The position numbers and the translations under genes were made by a program. Under the pieces are notes generated by a model, which did no database searches, was not told the origin of the DNA, and was given only the letters and a program-made list of their open reading frames with translations. A stretch of 64,000 bases of DNA, taken from assembly GCA_963775835.1 (NCBI GenBank), contig CAVZKV010000020.1:372001-436000 (forward strand), read 5' to 3'. This document shows positions 44,242-53,423 of the stretch, piece by piece (the first letter of the stretch is position 1; every line of letters starts with the position of its first letter). The DNA comes from AWTP1-13 sp963775835. Its GTDB lineage: Bacteria; Pseudomonadota; Alphaproteobacteria; Rhizobiales; Hyphomicrobiaceae.

Positions 44242-44927
44242 TCCAGCGGCCCAAAGTTCGAGTCCCTCTAGACCCAAAATGAATTCGAGGACTTGCTAGT
44301 TTTCCGCACCCCCTATTATGCGAACGAAGAAGAAGATGGCTACTTGTCAGCATCTAAGATCGCCAGCCTCAAGCTCGATACAGACTGGTCACTCCGTCGG
44401 CCTGCCGGCCACGTCGTCGTGGCTCTCGCTGTTCATCCGACTCAAGTCATGCAAAAACTCCCGCAAGCGCCCGATAGTTAACCAACTCTCCGCTGCTGAG
44501 CTTTTTGATCTCGCGTCCGTCGCCTGCGCCCCGAGACGGATGTCATGGGCCTCGCGGGCCCCACAGTTCAAGCGAGCGTTGCCGGAAGCCAGGATCGCTG
44601 ATACCGTGTTGGGCGTTGCCAGGAAACACCTACCTTTAGTTTGCTGTTGGAATTTTCGACTTGAATTTAGGCATGGACCAAGGGGGACATCATGCCGAGA
44701 TGCTTTGTGCCGGCCGGAAGGCACCGCAGATCAGGAGTGGAGATAGCAAAAACCGTCCGCGCTGTAACGACTTGGCGTTGGGCTATACGACATTCCTGCT
44801 TCCGATGGCCTAGAAATCGAGAGTCAAGAGCCGGCTTACCATATCCGCAAGCACACAGTCTGCTTTCGATCAATATTGCTTAGCAGGCACCCCAAGATAG
44901 CGACGGTACTGCGGAGCCTCGGGGCGC
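44242..44927. other. Gene-poor stretch between tRNA fragment and dynamin-like gene
   Basis: I cannot support any gene. A T-loop-like GTTCGAGTCCC (44251-44261, + strand) lacks a pairing 5' stem. Confidence 0.35.
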
Positions 44928-47165
44928 TTGTGGCAAAGCGCGGGCTCAGGATTTTGCATCCGCCCCTCCCCGTTCGGGGCGACCACGCAGGTGGGCGTCA
45001 CTTTGTCGGTCAGAGAATTTCGTCGGCAGCAGGTCGGATGTAAGCTCGAAGCTTGGCGATCCGACCTAATCAAGTGTGGACGTGAGTTACAGTCGAGGCG
45101 AGCCTTCCGAGGCAGCTCCTTCGTCGATGATTCGCTTCGCTTGCTCGACCGATTGACTTGTCGCATCGGCTTAATCGGTCAGGTAAAGGCGGGAAAGAGC
45201 AGCCTCACCAATGCGCTTGCGTGCAAGCCGGACATGCTGCCGACAGATGTCAATCCTTTTACGACCGTTGTCACGAATCTCCACTTCGGCCGTACCGATG
45301 TACCCGCCGACGTGGCCGCTGAGTTCACGTTCTTCCAAGCCAACGAATGGGAGCAATTAGCCGCCGGTGTTAGGCATATCCGCGAACTCACGGAACGGCT
45401 GGTACCTGGCTTCGACGTCGAGCAGCTACACAAGCAGGTGGACGCCTTGCGTCGTCGTTCGGAACAACGGCTTGGTGCTGGTCTCGGCGCCCTGCTCGGT
45501 CAGAAGCATGTGTTTTCCTCACTATCGAGCGAGCTTCTGTTGAGATACGTCGCCTCCAATCTAAGTGCCACAGAAACGGAAAACAAAGACGCTTACTCGG
45601 ATATCGTCAAGGCTGCGGATCTGTATTTTGCGAGCAGCGACTTCGGCTTCCCGACCACCATCATCGATACACCGGGAACAAACGATCCGTTTCTTGTCCG
45701 CGATGAAATCGCCAGACGTGCACTTGAGAGCGCCCATGTCCATATCGTGGTACTGACCTCGCGGCAGGCCATGTCGGCTGCTGATGTCGCCTTACTTCGC
45801 ATTCTGCAGGGATTGCGTAAAGATCGCATCGCGGTGTTCATCAACCGCATCGACGAACTCGGCAACATCGCACGCGACATACCGGTAGTCATTCAGCATG
45901 TCCGAAACGGCTTGCGCCGCGATCTTCCGACCTTAGAGCTGCCAGTCGTGGCGGGCAGTGCCTACTGGGCCAACGCTGCTCTGCGCGGGTCGAAGGCCGA
46001 TGTAGAGCGTGCCTGGTCGAAAAATGCCAAAGCGTATGCGCAGCATCTCGCACGGCGCGCAGGCTCTGCCGCAGATCACGAAGGCGACGAGCAAATGGCG
46101 CAGAGCCTATTGCTCTGTTCGGGTGTTCCAGCGCTGCTCGATGTTGTTGCGGCCCTTACACTGGAAAGCCACGCGGGCCGCGCCTTGAAGCGAATATCGC
46201 AATCGTTCTACGAATTGGCCAACGTCAGTCAGAACACTGCTCGGCAAGAACTCGCAGTCATAGAGTCGGAGGCCCAATCAGGAGGTGACCCCAAAAAGCA
46301 TGGCGAAGACGAGTTGCGAGCCGTCGATGCGGAGGCAAAGGAGCACGAACGTCTGACCCAGGCACTCCAAAGCATGCTGACTGACTTGAAGGAACGCAGC
46401 GCGCTAACAATCAGTGATCAGTGTGGAAGAATATCATCGGCCTTGCACGAGGTGGTGCGACGCTTCTCGGAGGTTGAATGTCGGAACATGCGCGCCGCCT
46501 TGTTCGAAGGGGGTGGCGGTGTCTGGAGGTGCGATCCCGTTCCCCTGCAACGACAGCTCGAAGAGCGTCTGGTGAGCTCGCATCAGGAGGCAGAAGAGGA
46601 GCTGACCAAGCTTGAAGCCGACATTTTTCCGCAACTAAGGGAGCTGCTAAAGCGCTACAGCCCGCAATGGGGGGAAACCGGCACCGACGGCGGTAACGTA
46701 ACCGGTAACTTCGAACTACCGTTGCTCGCCGTGTTGGGTGTGCCGAGCATCTCCATGGAACTCGGTGAACCTCGCAGGAAGCGCTGGTGGAGCCGCCCTC
46801 GAAACGGTGGGAAGCGGATGGCCGAGCTCGCTGGGCTAATTGAGGCTGAGTGGCGCGCGATCACGGACAAGCTTGTGGAGACGGCTCGCGCACACCTCGA
46901 GGATCGCCAGTCTTCGGTTGTGCAAGAAGCAAGTCAAGTGTACGCGGGCGTGGTCGAAGTCTTCAAGGAGCAGAACCGGGTACGGCTTGAGCGTGCGCGT
47001 GCTTTGATCGACAGCGACAAGCAACCGGACAGCTCCGAGCTGCAGCGTAGTCGGGACGCCAAAATGGCCGAGCTCAAGACGGAGATTTCCGATTTGGACC
47101 GCCTGGCGGATCGTCTTGACAAGATCAACCATAGTATGCGTCGGGAAGATCGAACGTCCCAGTGA
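44928..47165 (+). CDS. Dynamin-family large GTPase
   Basis: A protein of up to 745 residues. The GTPase domain carries G1 GQVKAGKSSLTN, a G2 threonine in PFTTVVTNLHFG, G3 DTPGTNDPFL and G4 NRIDE. It is followed by long helical stretches (EDELRAVDAEAKEHERLTQA; EEELTKLEADIFPQLRELLK; ELQRSRDAKMAELKTEISDL), as in bacterial dynamin-like proteins. I see no strong transmembrane or paddle segment, so it may act as a soluble or peripheral GTPase. The start is uncertain: TTG 44928, GTG 44991 or TTG 45003 are in frame and none has a clear ribosome-binding site. It stands about 700 bases from the tRNA attachment relic and could be island cargo. Some dynamin-like proteins take part in membrane repair or phage defence. 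Confidence 0.8.
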   Translation: MWQSAGSGFCIRPSPFGATTQVGVTLSVREFRRQQVGCKLEAWRSDLIKCGRELQSRRAFRGSSFVDDSLRLLDRLTCRIGLIGQVKAGKSSLTNALACKPDMLPTDVNPFTTVVTNLHFGRTDVPADVAAEFTFFQANEWEQLAAGVRHIRELTERLVPGFDVEQLHKQVDALRRRSEQRLGAGLGALLGQKHVFSSLSSELLLRYVASNLSATETENKDAYSDIVKAADLYFASSDFGFPTTIIDTPGTNDPFLVRDEIARRALESAHVHIVVLTSRQAMSAADVALLRILQGLRKDRIAVFINRIDELGNIARDIPVVIQHVRNGLRRDLPTLELPVVAGSAYWANAALRGSKADVERAWSKNAKAYAQHLARRAGSAADHEGDEQMAQSLLLCSGVPALLDVVAALTLESHAGRALKRISQSFYELANVSQNTARQELAVIESEAQSGGDPKKHGEDELRAVDAEAKEHERLTQALQSMLTDLKERSALTISDQCGRISSALHEVVRRFSEVECRNMRAALFEGGGGVWRCDPVPLQRQLEERLVSSHQEAEEELTKLEADIFPQLRELLKRYSPQWGETGTDGGNVTGNFELPLLAVLGVPSISMELGEPRRKRWWSRPRNGGKRMAELAGLIEAEWRAITDKLVETARAHLEDRQSSVVQEASQVYAGVVEVFKEQNRVRLERARALIDSDKQPDSSELQRSRDAKMAELKTEISDLDRLADRLDKINHSMRREDRTSQ

Positions 47166-47319
47166 AGCTGCGGTCGCCCCGGTCACGGTATCGGCATCTT
47201 CATAGGCCAGACGTTGACGCCCGCTGCGGCTTAGGTCTGGCCGGACTCCTAGCGGCATACGACCGCGCCGGCATTGTTGTCATAGCTTCCAAGGGACGCG
47301 CCGCGCTGCAGAAAAACAT
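47166..47319. other. Short intergenic stretch
   Basis: Nothing recognisable. Confidence 0.35.
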
Positions 47320-47583
47320 TCACCACACGAGATGGTGAAGAGGCACGATCACGCGCTCGCCGACCTTGAGCTTGCTGTTGCCCGCTCCTACCTCGAGGAC
47401 CTCTCCCGGTCTCATGATGTCTCCCATCTCCATTTCTGGAATGACGTCATTGTAGATGTGGAGACCAGAGTTGCAGATCGCGGGAGTCACTTCGATAATG
47501 GCATCACGCGGGTTTTGGTTTTTTTGGATCCGGCACTGTCTCGAGCGCATGTCGCTTTTGCCGTGCCAACACAAAGCCTTCAT
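47320..47583 (-). pseudogene. Zn-dependent alcohol dehydrogenase N-terminal remnant
   Basis: MKALCWHGKSDMRSR, NPRDAIIEVTPAICNSGLHI, MRPGEVLEVGAGNSKLKVGE and RVIVPLHH correspond to the first ~100 residues of glutathione-independent formaldehyde/alcohol dehydrogenase-type proteins (MKALCWHGKxDIRVDxVPDPxIxNPRDAIIKVT...CGSDLHLY...GHExMGxVxEVG). The GHE segment is deleted, the CGSD block reads CNSG, and the frame stops after 87 codons. Not functional. Confidence 0.65.
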
Positions 47584-47599
47584 CGGCCCCGTCCTCTAA

Positions 47600-47890
47600 T
47601 GTCTGGACTCAGCTCGTCAGCCTTCTTGCGGTGCTGCTCGGCAAGTACGGAAGCGGGGGTGATATTGGCAATCGCCGTTTGTAATTACAGCCGCTCATCA
47701 TGGCTTTGAAGCCCGTCGCGGCCACGTCGCTGGCATCATCCTTCTTACCTTCGTCCACCTTGGTATGGAGCATGTTGGCCCGCGCGAAGAATTCGGTCTC
47801 GGCGGTGCCTGCATGAGGTAGGTGACGGTGATGTCGCTGCACAGCGACCTTCAGGCCTGAATGTTCCAAGTGCAGGTCAACTTCCGGCGG
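47600..47890 (-). pseudogene. Short-chain dehydrogenase C-terminal remnant
   Basis: Minus strand: VAVQRHHRHLPHAGTAETEF then FARANMLHTKVDEGKKDDAS, DVAATGFKAMMSG, then a frame change and the LAEQHRK-type end near 47640. This matches the C-terminal third of SDR proteins (CLMPGATETEFFxRAxMxDTKVGxxxKDDPxxVAxxGFxAMM). The Rossmann fold and active site are missing. It lies next to the alcohol dehydrogenase relic in the same direction, suggesting one decayed operon. Confidence 0.6.
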
Positions 47891-48247
47891 GAGAGGAGCA
47901 TGCCGAGATCCTAAAGTTAGCCTGCTTTTCAGGTTGTGGCAGTTATTGACATCGCGTCTCACAGGCGGTGGCAGGTTTCGGATCACTCCGTCCTCGGCGC
48001 TCGTTGGCCCTAACCGCCCCTATACATTTGCAGACATCGACTTGCGGTGGTCCGAACCCATCGGGCGCAGCTGCATGCATGTCCGAAATCGGCTGAACTT
48101 TTGCCGTGGGCGCGGCATCCTCCGTGGACCGGGCAAGGTGAACGCGCTGTCCGGAACCCACCCGGGGGCCTACATCAAACTACTTGATGTGGCGTGGTGA
48201 CCATCTGGGTCAGAGGATGCGTCGGCCAGGCACGGCAGGGCGCACAT
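47891..48247. other. No recognisable gene
   Basis: Open frames here lack family resemblance. Confidence 0.35.
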
Positions 48248-48754
48248 TCACCCCGCCTCGCCCACAATGTATTTGGCTATCGCGCTTGGCCGCACGCCCG
48301 CTTCGCTGCGCGTCCAGCCGCGCACCGATATCCCCGCCTGATGGACGGTATTGCGGTCGCCCGACACCAGAGGGTGCCACCATGCCAATCCGTGCCCGTT
48401 CGCGATCCGCTTGTATGCACAGGTATCCGGCAGCCATGAGAGCTGCACCGTGTTGTTAGGGCTGATCACAATGCAGTCTGGAACACTCGCGTGTCGGTTC
48501 CCGTAGTCGCGGCAGCGGCAGGTGCGCAAGTCAAGCAAGCGACAACAGAGTTCCGTTAAGAAAATCTTGCCGGTATCTTCGTCCTCGACCTTGAGCAGAC
48601 AGCATTGGCCGCAACCATCGCAAAGTGACTCCCACTCGTCCCGCGACATGGCCTGGAGACTCTTGGTCAGCCAGAAAGGCGAGGATGTCACCTCAAGATC
48701 GCCGGATGGCGGCCCTCGTTCGAAGTCCAGGATCGGGGTATCTGTGTCCGGCAT
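48248..48754 (-). CDS. YcgN/UPF0260-type cysteine-cluster protein
   Basis: A 168-residue protein. FWLTKSLQAMSRDEWESLCD then GCGQCCLLKVED is the family start with the first Cys cluster (CDGCGQCC). A second cluster, CCRLLDLRTCRCRDYGNRHA then SVPDC, and LSWLPDTCAYKRIANGHGLA then WWHPLVSG complete the zinc/iron-cluster-binding fold of the YkgJ superfamily. Length and order match the YcgN group of proteobacteria. Function is not established. It appears intact. Confidence 0.88.
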   Translation of the reverse strand: MPDTDTPILDFERGPPSGDLEVTSSPFWLTKSLQAMSRDEWESLCDGCGQCCLLKVEDEDTGKIFLTELCCRLLDLRTCRCRDYGNRHASVPDCIVISPNNTVQLSWLPDTCAYKRIANGHGLAWWHPLVSGDRNTVHQAGISVRGWTRSEAGVRPSAIAKYIVGEAG

Positions 48755-49030
48755 GGCCAGCGTCGCTTAGCATGCACTGGCCTCGGTTGAAAGGCCATCG
48801 GGGCGTCAATGTCGAACCAGAGCGACCTTCTGGCCGGATGAGAGATTTGGTCCGGCGCCAAGCGATAGAGCAAGAGCCGACCGTCTAAAGACTTGCTCTC
48901 CGCCAAATATTGGGAATGCTGCTCGTCCTAGGCGACCAGTTCGGCTGCTCCAGCCGCCTCGCGATTTTGATAGCGTGCCGTAGCGCGGGTAGGCATTGGT
49001 TCTGAGCCAGTTTTTGGAGATGGAACAGCC

Positions 49031-49720
49031 ATGCAGATTCTCGATCGGTTCGACGGACTTCACGGCAAGATTACTGTCGTGCAAGAGCGAACGACTGGCG
49101 CGCGCCTATATCTCGAGGAGGGAGTCAAGCAAAGCTACGTTCTTCCCGGCGGGTCTGCCGGCCTTGATTATGTGCGGCTAATGGGGCGACTTCTCCAAAA
49201 TGCGTCCGACATTGCGCTGTTCGGCTGCGGTGGCGGTGCGCTTGCCACAGAGCTATACCGCTGTGGTTGTCGCGTGACGGTTGTTGACGATAACGGCATC
49301 AGTTTCGAGATTGCGCGTCGCTACTTCTGGATGCCCGGCGGAGTTGTCTGCGTCAGCGCGGATATGGCGACGTTCCTGGAGAGTACACAGAGAATTTACG
49401 GTGCGATTGGAGTCGATGTCGGTGGACCCGACTTCGATTACGAGGCGGTCCTGGACATGCCGACCTGCATCCTTCTGCGTCAGCGCCTTGCGGAGAGTGG
49501 CAGGATCGCCATCAATATCGCCACAGAGTGGGTCGAGGAGAACTCGTTGGAGCGTATCGCTGCCCGGCTTCGGTGCGAGAACCTAACCGTGTGGATTTGT
49601 ATGGAGGCTCCGCGAAAAGGGCGAAGCGCCCTGATCGTGGCAGCGAAGCAAGACAATGGGGCGAGCGATATGACTGCCGCCGCAACGTCGTTGGGATTCC
49701 AATCACGTCGAGTAATCTAA
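49031..49720 (+). CDS. Spermidine-synthase-like methyltransferase-fold protein
   Basis: A 229-residue protein from the ATG at 49031, with GGAGATGGAA upstream. YLEEGVKQSYVLPGGSAGLD resembles the substrate-side segment of spermidine synthases (xxGxxQS), and IALFGCGGGALATELYRCGC then RVTVVDDN is the nucleotide/SAM-binding loop. It lacks a clear polyamine-synthase active-site motif, so it may be a relative with another role. The serine hydrolase gene follows after 13 bases, probably in one operon. Confidence 0.7.
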   Translation: MQILDRFDGLHGKITVVQERTTGARLYLEEGVKQSYVLPGGSAGLDYVRLMGRLLQNASDIALFGCGGGALATELYRCGCRVTVVDDNGISFEIARRYFWMPGGVVCVSADMATFLESTQRIYGAIGVDVGGPDFDYEAVLDMPTCILLRQRLAESGRIAINIATEWVEENSLERIAARLRCENLTVWICMEAPRKGRSALIVAAKQDNGASDMTAAATSLGFQSRRVI

Positions 49721-49733
49721 AGGGAGGCGTGCA

Positions 49734-50885
49734 ATGATAACGAAAAAGCCCAGCCGGCGCCGGATGATATTGGGAGTCGGAGCCGCCATCGTGGCGCACT
49801 CTGCCGGATCGTCAGCGGCGGACACCTTCTCTCCAATTGCTTCGGTGGATGCTGGCTTTGCGCCTGACCTGGGAGCTCGACTAGACAAAGCGGTGGCGGA
49901 CAAGCGCGTCTGGAACCAGCACGGACTCGTGGTGCTGCGCGGAAACCGGCTTGTGCTGGAGCGCTATTTTGAAGGCGAGGATGAGGCGCGCGGCGTTGGT
50001 GCGATCGGCCGCGTCACGTTCAGGACCGACTCGATGCACGATCTGCGGTCGTGCTCCAAGAGCATCGTAGGCCTGCTCTACGGCATCGCGCTGCAACGGG
50101 GCAAAGTGCCACCGCCGGAAGCACCGCTGTTCTCCGCCTTTCCGGAGTATGCCGACCTTGCCAACACGGATGGCCGCGATCGCCTCACCATTCTGCACGT
50201 GCTGACCATGACGATGGGCACCGATTGGGACGAGAGCAGCCTGACCTACGCCGACCCGCGCAACAGCGAAACGGCCATGGACAACGCGCCGGATCGTTAC
50301 CGCTACATACTGGAGCGGCCCGTCGTCGACACGCCAGGCGCGCACTGGACCTATTGCGGTGGCGCGACCGCCTTGCTCGCACGCATTATTGCTAAGGGCT
50401 CAGGCAGGAGGCTGCACGAGTTCGCGCGGGAAAACCTATTCGATCCGCTCGGGTTGGGTCCGACCGAGTGGGCGACCGGGCGCGACGGCGAGCCGCTCGC
50501 CGCCTCGGGTGCTCGCATGTCCGTGCGCGATCTGGCGCGGATCGGCGTAATGATGCTGCGTGGCGGCAAGCTAGGCGAGCGTACAATTGTTCCAGCCGAT
50601 TGGGTGACGCGCTGCGTCACCCCCGCCGTCGGCGCCGACGAGGTTCGCCGCTACGGCTACCAATGGTTCCTGATCGATATCGCTTTCGGTAAGCCCAAAG
50701 GTTGGGCGGTCGGGCGCCTGGAGCGCATGTGGATAGCTCAGGGTGAGGGCGGCCAGCGGCTGTTCATCATCCCGGCGCTGGAGCTTGTGATCGCGATCAC
50801 TGCCGGCAACTATGGCAGGGAGGATCAGGGGGCGCCACCAGCCCGCATCTTGCGCGAGGTTATCCTGGATAGCGTTCGCTCGTGA
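49734..50885 (+). CDS. Exported serine hydrolase, beta-lactamase/class C family
   Basis: A 383-residue protein with GGGAGGC upstream. The N-terminus SRRRMILGVGAAIVAHSAGS is a Tat-like signal. SCSKSIVGLLYGIALQRG holds the S-x-x-K nucleophile motif, and HWTYCGGATALLARIIAKGS the Tyr position of the second motif. MSVRDLARIGVMMLRGGKL and the later YGYQWFLIDIAFGK with GEGGQRLFIIPALELVIAIT are typical of 6-aminohexanoate-dimer hydrolase/EstB-like esterases. The physiological ester or amide substrate is unknown. Confidence 0.88.
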   Translation: MITKKPSRRRMILGVGAAIVAHSAGSSAADTFSPIASVDAGFAPDLGARLDKAVADKRVWNQHGLVVLRGNRLVLERYFEGEDEARGVGAIGRVTFRTDSMHDLRSCSKSIVGLLYGIALQRGKVPPPEAPLFSAFPEYADLANTDGRDRLTILHVLTMTMGTDWDESSLTYADPRNSETAMDNAPDRYRYILERPVVDTPGAHWTYCGGATALLARIIAKGSGRRLHEFARENLFDPLGLGPTEWATGRDGEPLAASGARMSVRDLARIGVMMLRGGKLGERTIVPADWVTRCVTPAVGADEVRRYGYQWFLIDIAFGKPKGWAVGRLERMWIAQGEGGQRLFIIPALELVIAITAGNYGREDQGAPPARILREVILDSVRS

Positions 50886-50954
50886 CGCCGGGAGTCATGA
50901 CCAGGTCTTCCCCGTCGATAATTGCGGCGGCCCAGCTTCACGGCGTTGTTTTGA

Positions 50955-51039
50955 TTGACACGACCACCGATTGTGGTCAAAGTTTTCAGTAGGGTCGATA
51001 CACCCGCCGCCTGCGCCCTTTTGGGATGGTGAACGTATC
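50955..51039 (+). promoter_or_regulatory. Promoter and conserved 5' hairpin leader A
   Basis: TTGACA (50955-50960), 17 bases, then a weak -10 CAAAGT, followed at 50997-51039 by GATAC...GTATC closing a stem with an inner ACC/GGT pairing and CCC-TTTT-GGG. A near copy is at 54412-54456 in front of the paralogous gene. A separate dyad GACCAC-N5-GTGGTC (50962-50978) sits inside the promoter spacer and could be an operator. Confidence 0.5.
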
Positions 51040-51123
51040 AATCTTTCTCCACCCTCGCCATTGGCGAACGGGTCGGCAAGGCAGGCCCCGATCTCCTCCG
51101 TTCGCCAATGAAGAGGTGCTCTC

Positions 51124-51798
51124 ATGCGCGATTTCCGCGACGCGAAGACCATGGCGCACGCCCTGCGCGATGCCTTAAAAAGCCGGGCCGTCGAAACTAC
51201 CCACAGCGAGTGCCTGGAACTGATCGCTACCGTGTTCGGCTATGACAACTGGAACATCTTGTCCGCCAAGATCGAAGCCGCCGCGCCTGCAAGCGCTGAG
51301 CCCTCGCCTTCGGTCGTGGCACAGAATGATCGGACGCCACCAAAGACCCTCTACTGCTCGTTCTGCGGCAAGAGCCAGCACGAAGTACGTAAACTGATTG
51401 CTGGGCCCGACGTGTACATCTGCGACGAGTGCGTCGAGTTGTGCACCGATTTCGTCGATGATCTCCACGACGACAAGGAACTCGCTCGCCTGCTCGAAGG
51501 GGATGCAGAGAACGCTAGCACCATGTCCACCGAAGACCTGGCGCTTTATGTGGAACGCGGTAGGAAAGGCGCGGAGCGTAATCGGCTCACCTTGCGTGCT
51601 ATCCAGCAAAGACTTGCGATGACGGACGGCGAACTAACGACGAAAGACGATATTTTAGCGTTACCCCGCTTCACTTATTTGAGGAACAAGACGCGGGAAG
51701 AACTTGTGACGCTACAGCAAATCGCCCGACACCAACTAAGTCGCTATGAGGAGGCATTGCGACTCGCAATGACCGCGCTCGGCGCACGCAGGCAGTAA
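51124..51798 (+). CDS. N-terminal MRDFRDA domain fused to a ClpX-type C4 zinc finger
   Basis: A 224-residue protein. Residues 1-52 (MRDFRDAKTMAHALRDALKS; ECLELIATVFGYDNWNILSA) are a domain shared with the protein at 54542. Residues ~75-110, YCSFCGKSQHEVRKLIAGPD then VYICDECVELCTDFVDD, are the four-cysteine zinc-binding domain of ClpX, the region that recognises adaptors and some substrates. No AAA+ module follows. The C-terminal ~100 residues are helical and charged (ALYVERGRKGAERNRLTLRA). It could be a competitor or adaptor of the ClpXP machine, by inference. GAAGAGG is ~10 bases upstream. Confidence 0.8.
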   Translation: MRDFRDAKTMAHALRDALKSRAVETTHSECLELIATVFGYDNWNILSAKIEAAAPASAEPSPSVVAQNDRTPPKTLYCSFCGKSQHEVRKLIAGPDVYICDECVELCTDFVDDLHDDKELARLLEGDAENASTMSTEDLALYVERGRKGAERNRLTLRAIQQRLAMTDGELTTKDDILALPRFTYLRNKTREELVTLQQIARHQLSRYEEALRLAMTALGARRQ

Positions 51799-52042
51799 AA
51801 ACACTGCAGCAATAGGAGCCACGGGTCGACGCCAATTCCGGGCTGACGTCGCATTCGCACGTCTTCACGGAGTCCGGAATTGGCACGAAGCGACAATTGC
51901 CGAGGATCTACGACGCTGGTCCGTTGCTGGGGGTAGAGCGGCAGCGCTCCTGTGCCGGGAGGGTGGCGGTTCGTCTGCCCGTGGCACTTTTCGGTCGCCC
52001 GGTTTTGCGTAAACCTCGTGCATGGATCTTGCGAAGCTTCCC
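51799..52042. other. Short gene-free stretch
   Basis: No recognisable coding sequence. The 3' end of the convergent maiA relic lies to the right. Confidence 0.35.
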
Positions 52043-52675
52043 CTATTCTTTGTCGTGCTGTCGGTCGGGCACCGCATCGGCGAAGGCCGGGAGTGCCATT
52101 GCAGCGCCCTCCGCCCTCAACAGTCTCGGGAAACGGCCAACGTCCACCTTAAATCGCCGCGCATTGCTGAGCTGAGGCACGAGGCAGACATCCGCGAGGC
52201 TGGGAGCCGCGCCGAAACAAAACGGGCCCGGCTGATCCGCCAGCATAACCTCGCAAGCCTCGAGGCCCTCCCTATTAACCCACGCCGCCCACTCGGCAAT
52301 GGCGTCCTCCTCGACGTCTAGGCCGCGCAGGCGATTAAGTACTTTCAGGTTCTGGACTGGGTGAACGTCACACGATATGGCGAGCGCGAAAGCACGCACG
52401 CGGGCGCGGGCCAAAGGATTGGAAGGCAGGAGTGGTGGTCGTGGACGCGTCTCGTCCAGCCATTCGATTATCGCCAAGGATTAAGTCAGCACACCATCGG
52501 AATCGAGCTCGAGTGTAGGTACGAGGCCCTGTGGATTCAGAGCGACATATTCCGCTGCGCGCTGTTCGCCTTTGCGTAGGTGATGGGAGCGATGCTCGAC
52601 CCGCACTCCCTTGAGATTGAGGGCGATCCTGACGCGGAATGCAGCGCTGCTTCTGAAGTATCCGTGCAGCTTCAT
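52043..52675 (-). pseudogene. maiA: Maleylacetoacetate isomerase (zeta-class GST) with in-frame TAA
   Basis: MKLHGYFRSSAAFRVRIALN then LKGVRVEHRSHHL is the GST thioredoxin-like start with the Ser-rich catalytic segment. LNPQGLVPTLELDSDGVLT is followed by TAA (52481-52483), then SLAIIEWLDETRP in the same frame; family members have Q-S-(L/M)-A-I-I-E-(Y/W)-L-(D/E)-E here. One C-to-T change (CAA to TAA) explains the stop. The remainder (HPVQNLKVLNRL; SLADVCLVPQLSNARRFKVD) is intact to 52043. The enzyme isomerises maleylacetoacetate to fumarylacetoacetate in tyrosine/homogentisate breakdown. Confidence 0.82.
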
Positions 52676-53423
52676 GGAATGCGGCTTCCACCCTTAAGAA
52701 AACGGCGTAGACAGTACCCCCTGAAAGTACGCTGTCAATTTTACCAGCGCCAGACGCCGTGGTGGAGTAGCGATTTCAGCGGCTATGACGCAAGCAAACC
52801 ATCAAGCACACCACTGGTCGGCCCGCTGCTCCGAGCTCGGGGCCGGTTGGTCGAAAGCTTTGGCGACCGCCGCACCAACGCGTTGAAAGCCGCCAGCGGC
52901 ACACGGCCCAGTGCAGTTTGCCGGCTAGCGCGTTCGTCGGTTGCATGGGGATATCTCGGACCGTCTTCGCTATGGGTAATCACAATAGATGCGATCGGGG
53001 CACTAAAAGTTCCGCAGACGGCTTGAGCTGCGCCGGGCCGGTCGGACCCGACCTGGTCGCGACAAAAAAGGGTAGGCACCCATACGCGTTACAAACGCAT
53101 CACTCTTCACGGGTGCCCGAAAGCGAGGGGCCTATCCGCGCCAATCATTGGGGGGATGGGGGAACGGCGCGGCCCATGTAAAACCCACCATCCCGCCGGG
53201 CGTTCCGACGACGACCCAACGCTTCTGTGGATAACTTTGACGCCGGGGGGACCGCCGGTCTCTTTCGAATTGAAAAAATACAAGAGATCAGAAGCAGTTC
53301 GCGAAGTTATCGCAGCGATTGCGTACTGCCCATTTCTTGATCAGTGTCCACCAGCCGACTGGGAACCGCGTTGACGGGCCCGCGTTGCGCACCCGCCATG
53401 ACCGCCAGCCGGAGAGACCACCC
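52676..53423. other. Long gene-free stretch
   Basis: No protein family is recognisable in 750 bases. One structured element stands out: GGCACCC (53075-53081) pairs with GGGTGCC (53111-53117) around an inner GCGT/ACGC hairpin (53086-53098). Whether it is an RNA element or a decayed terminator cannot be said. Confidence 0.35.

Noticed and set aside
44247..44280. GTTCGAGTCCCTCT, resembling a tRNA T-loop and 3' stem on the plus strand
   Set aside because: The 5' strand of the T-stem does not pair and no CCA or acceptor follows; too little to call a second tRNA fragment.
42480..52486. Possible recoding of TAA as sense, suggested by two in-frame TAA codons (LysR, maiA)
   Set aside because: Intact genes such as the Crp/Fnr regulator (5640) and the exported protein (34240) end properly at TAA, so TAA is a working stop here.
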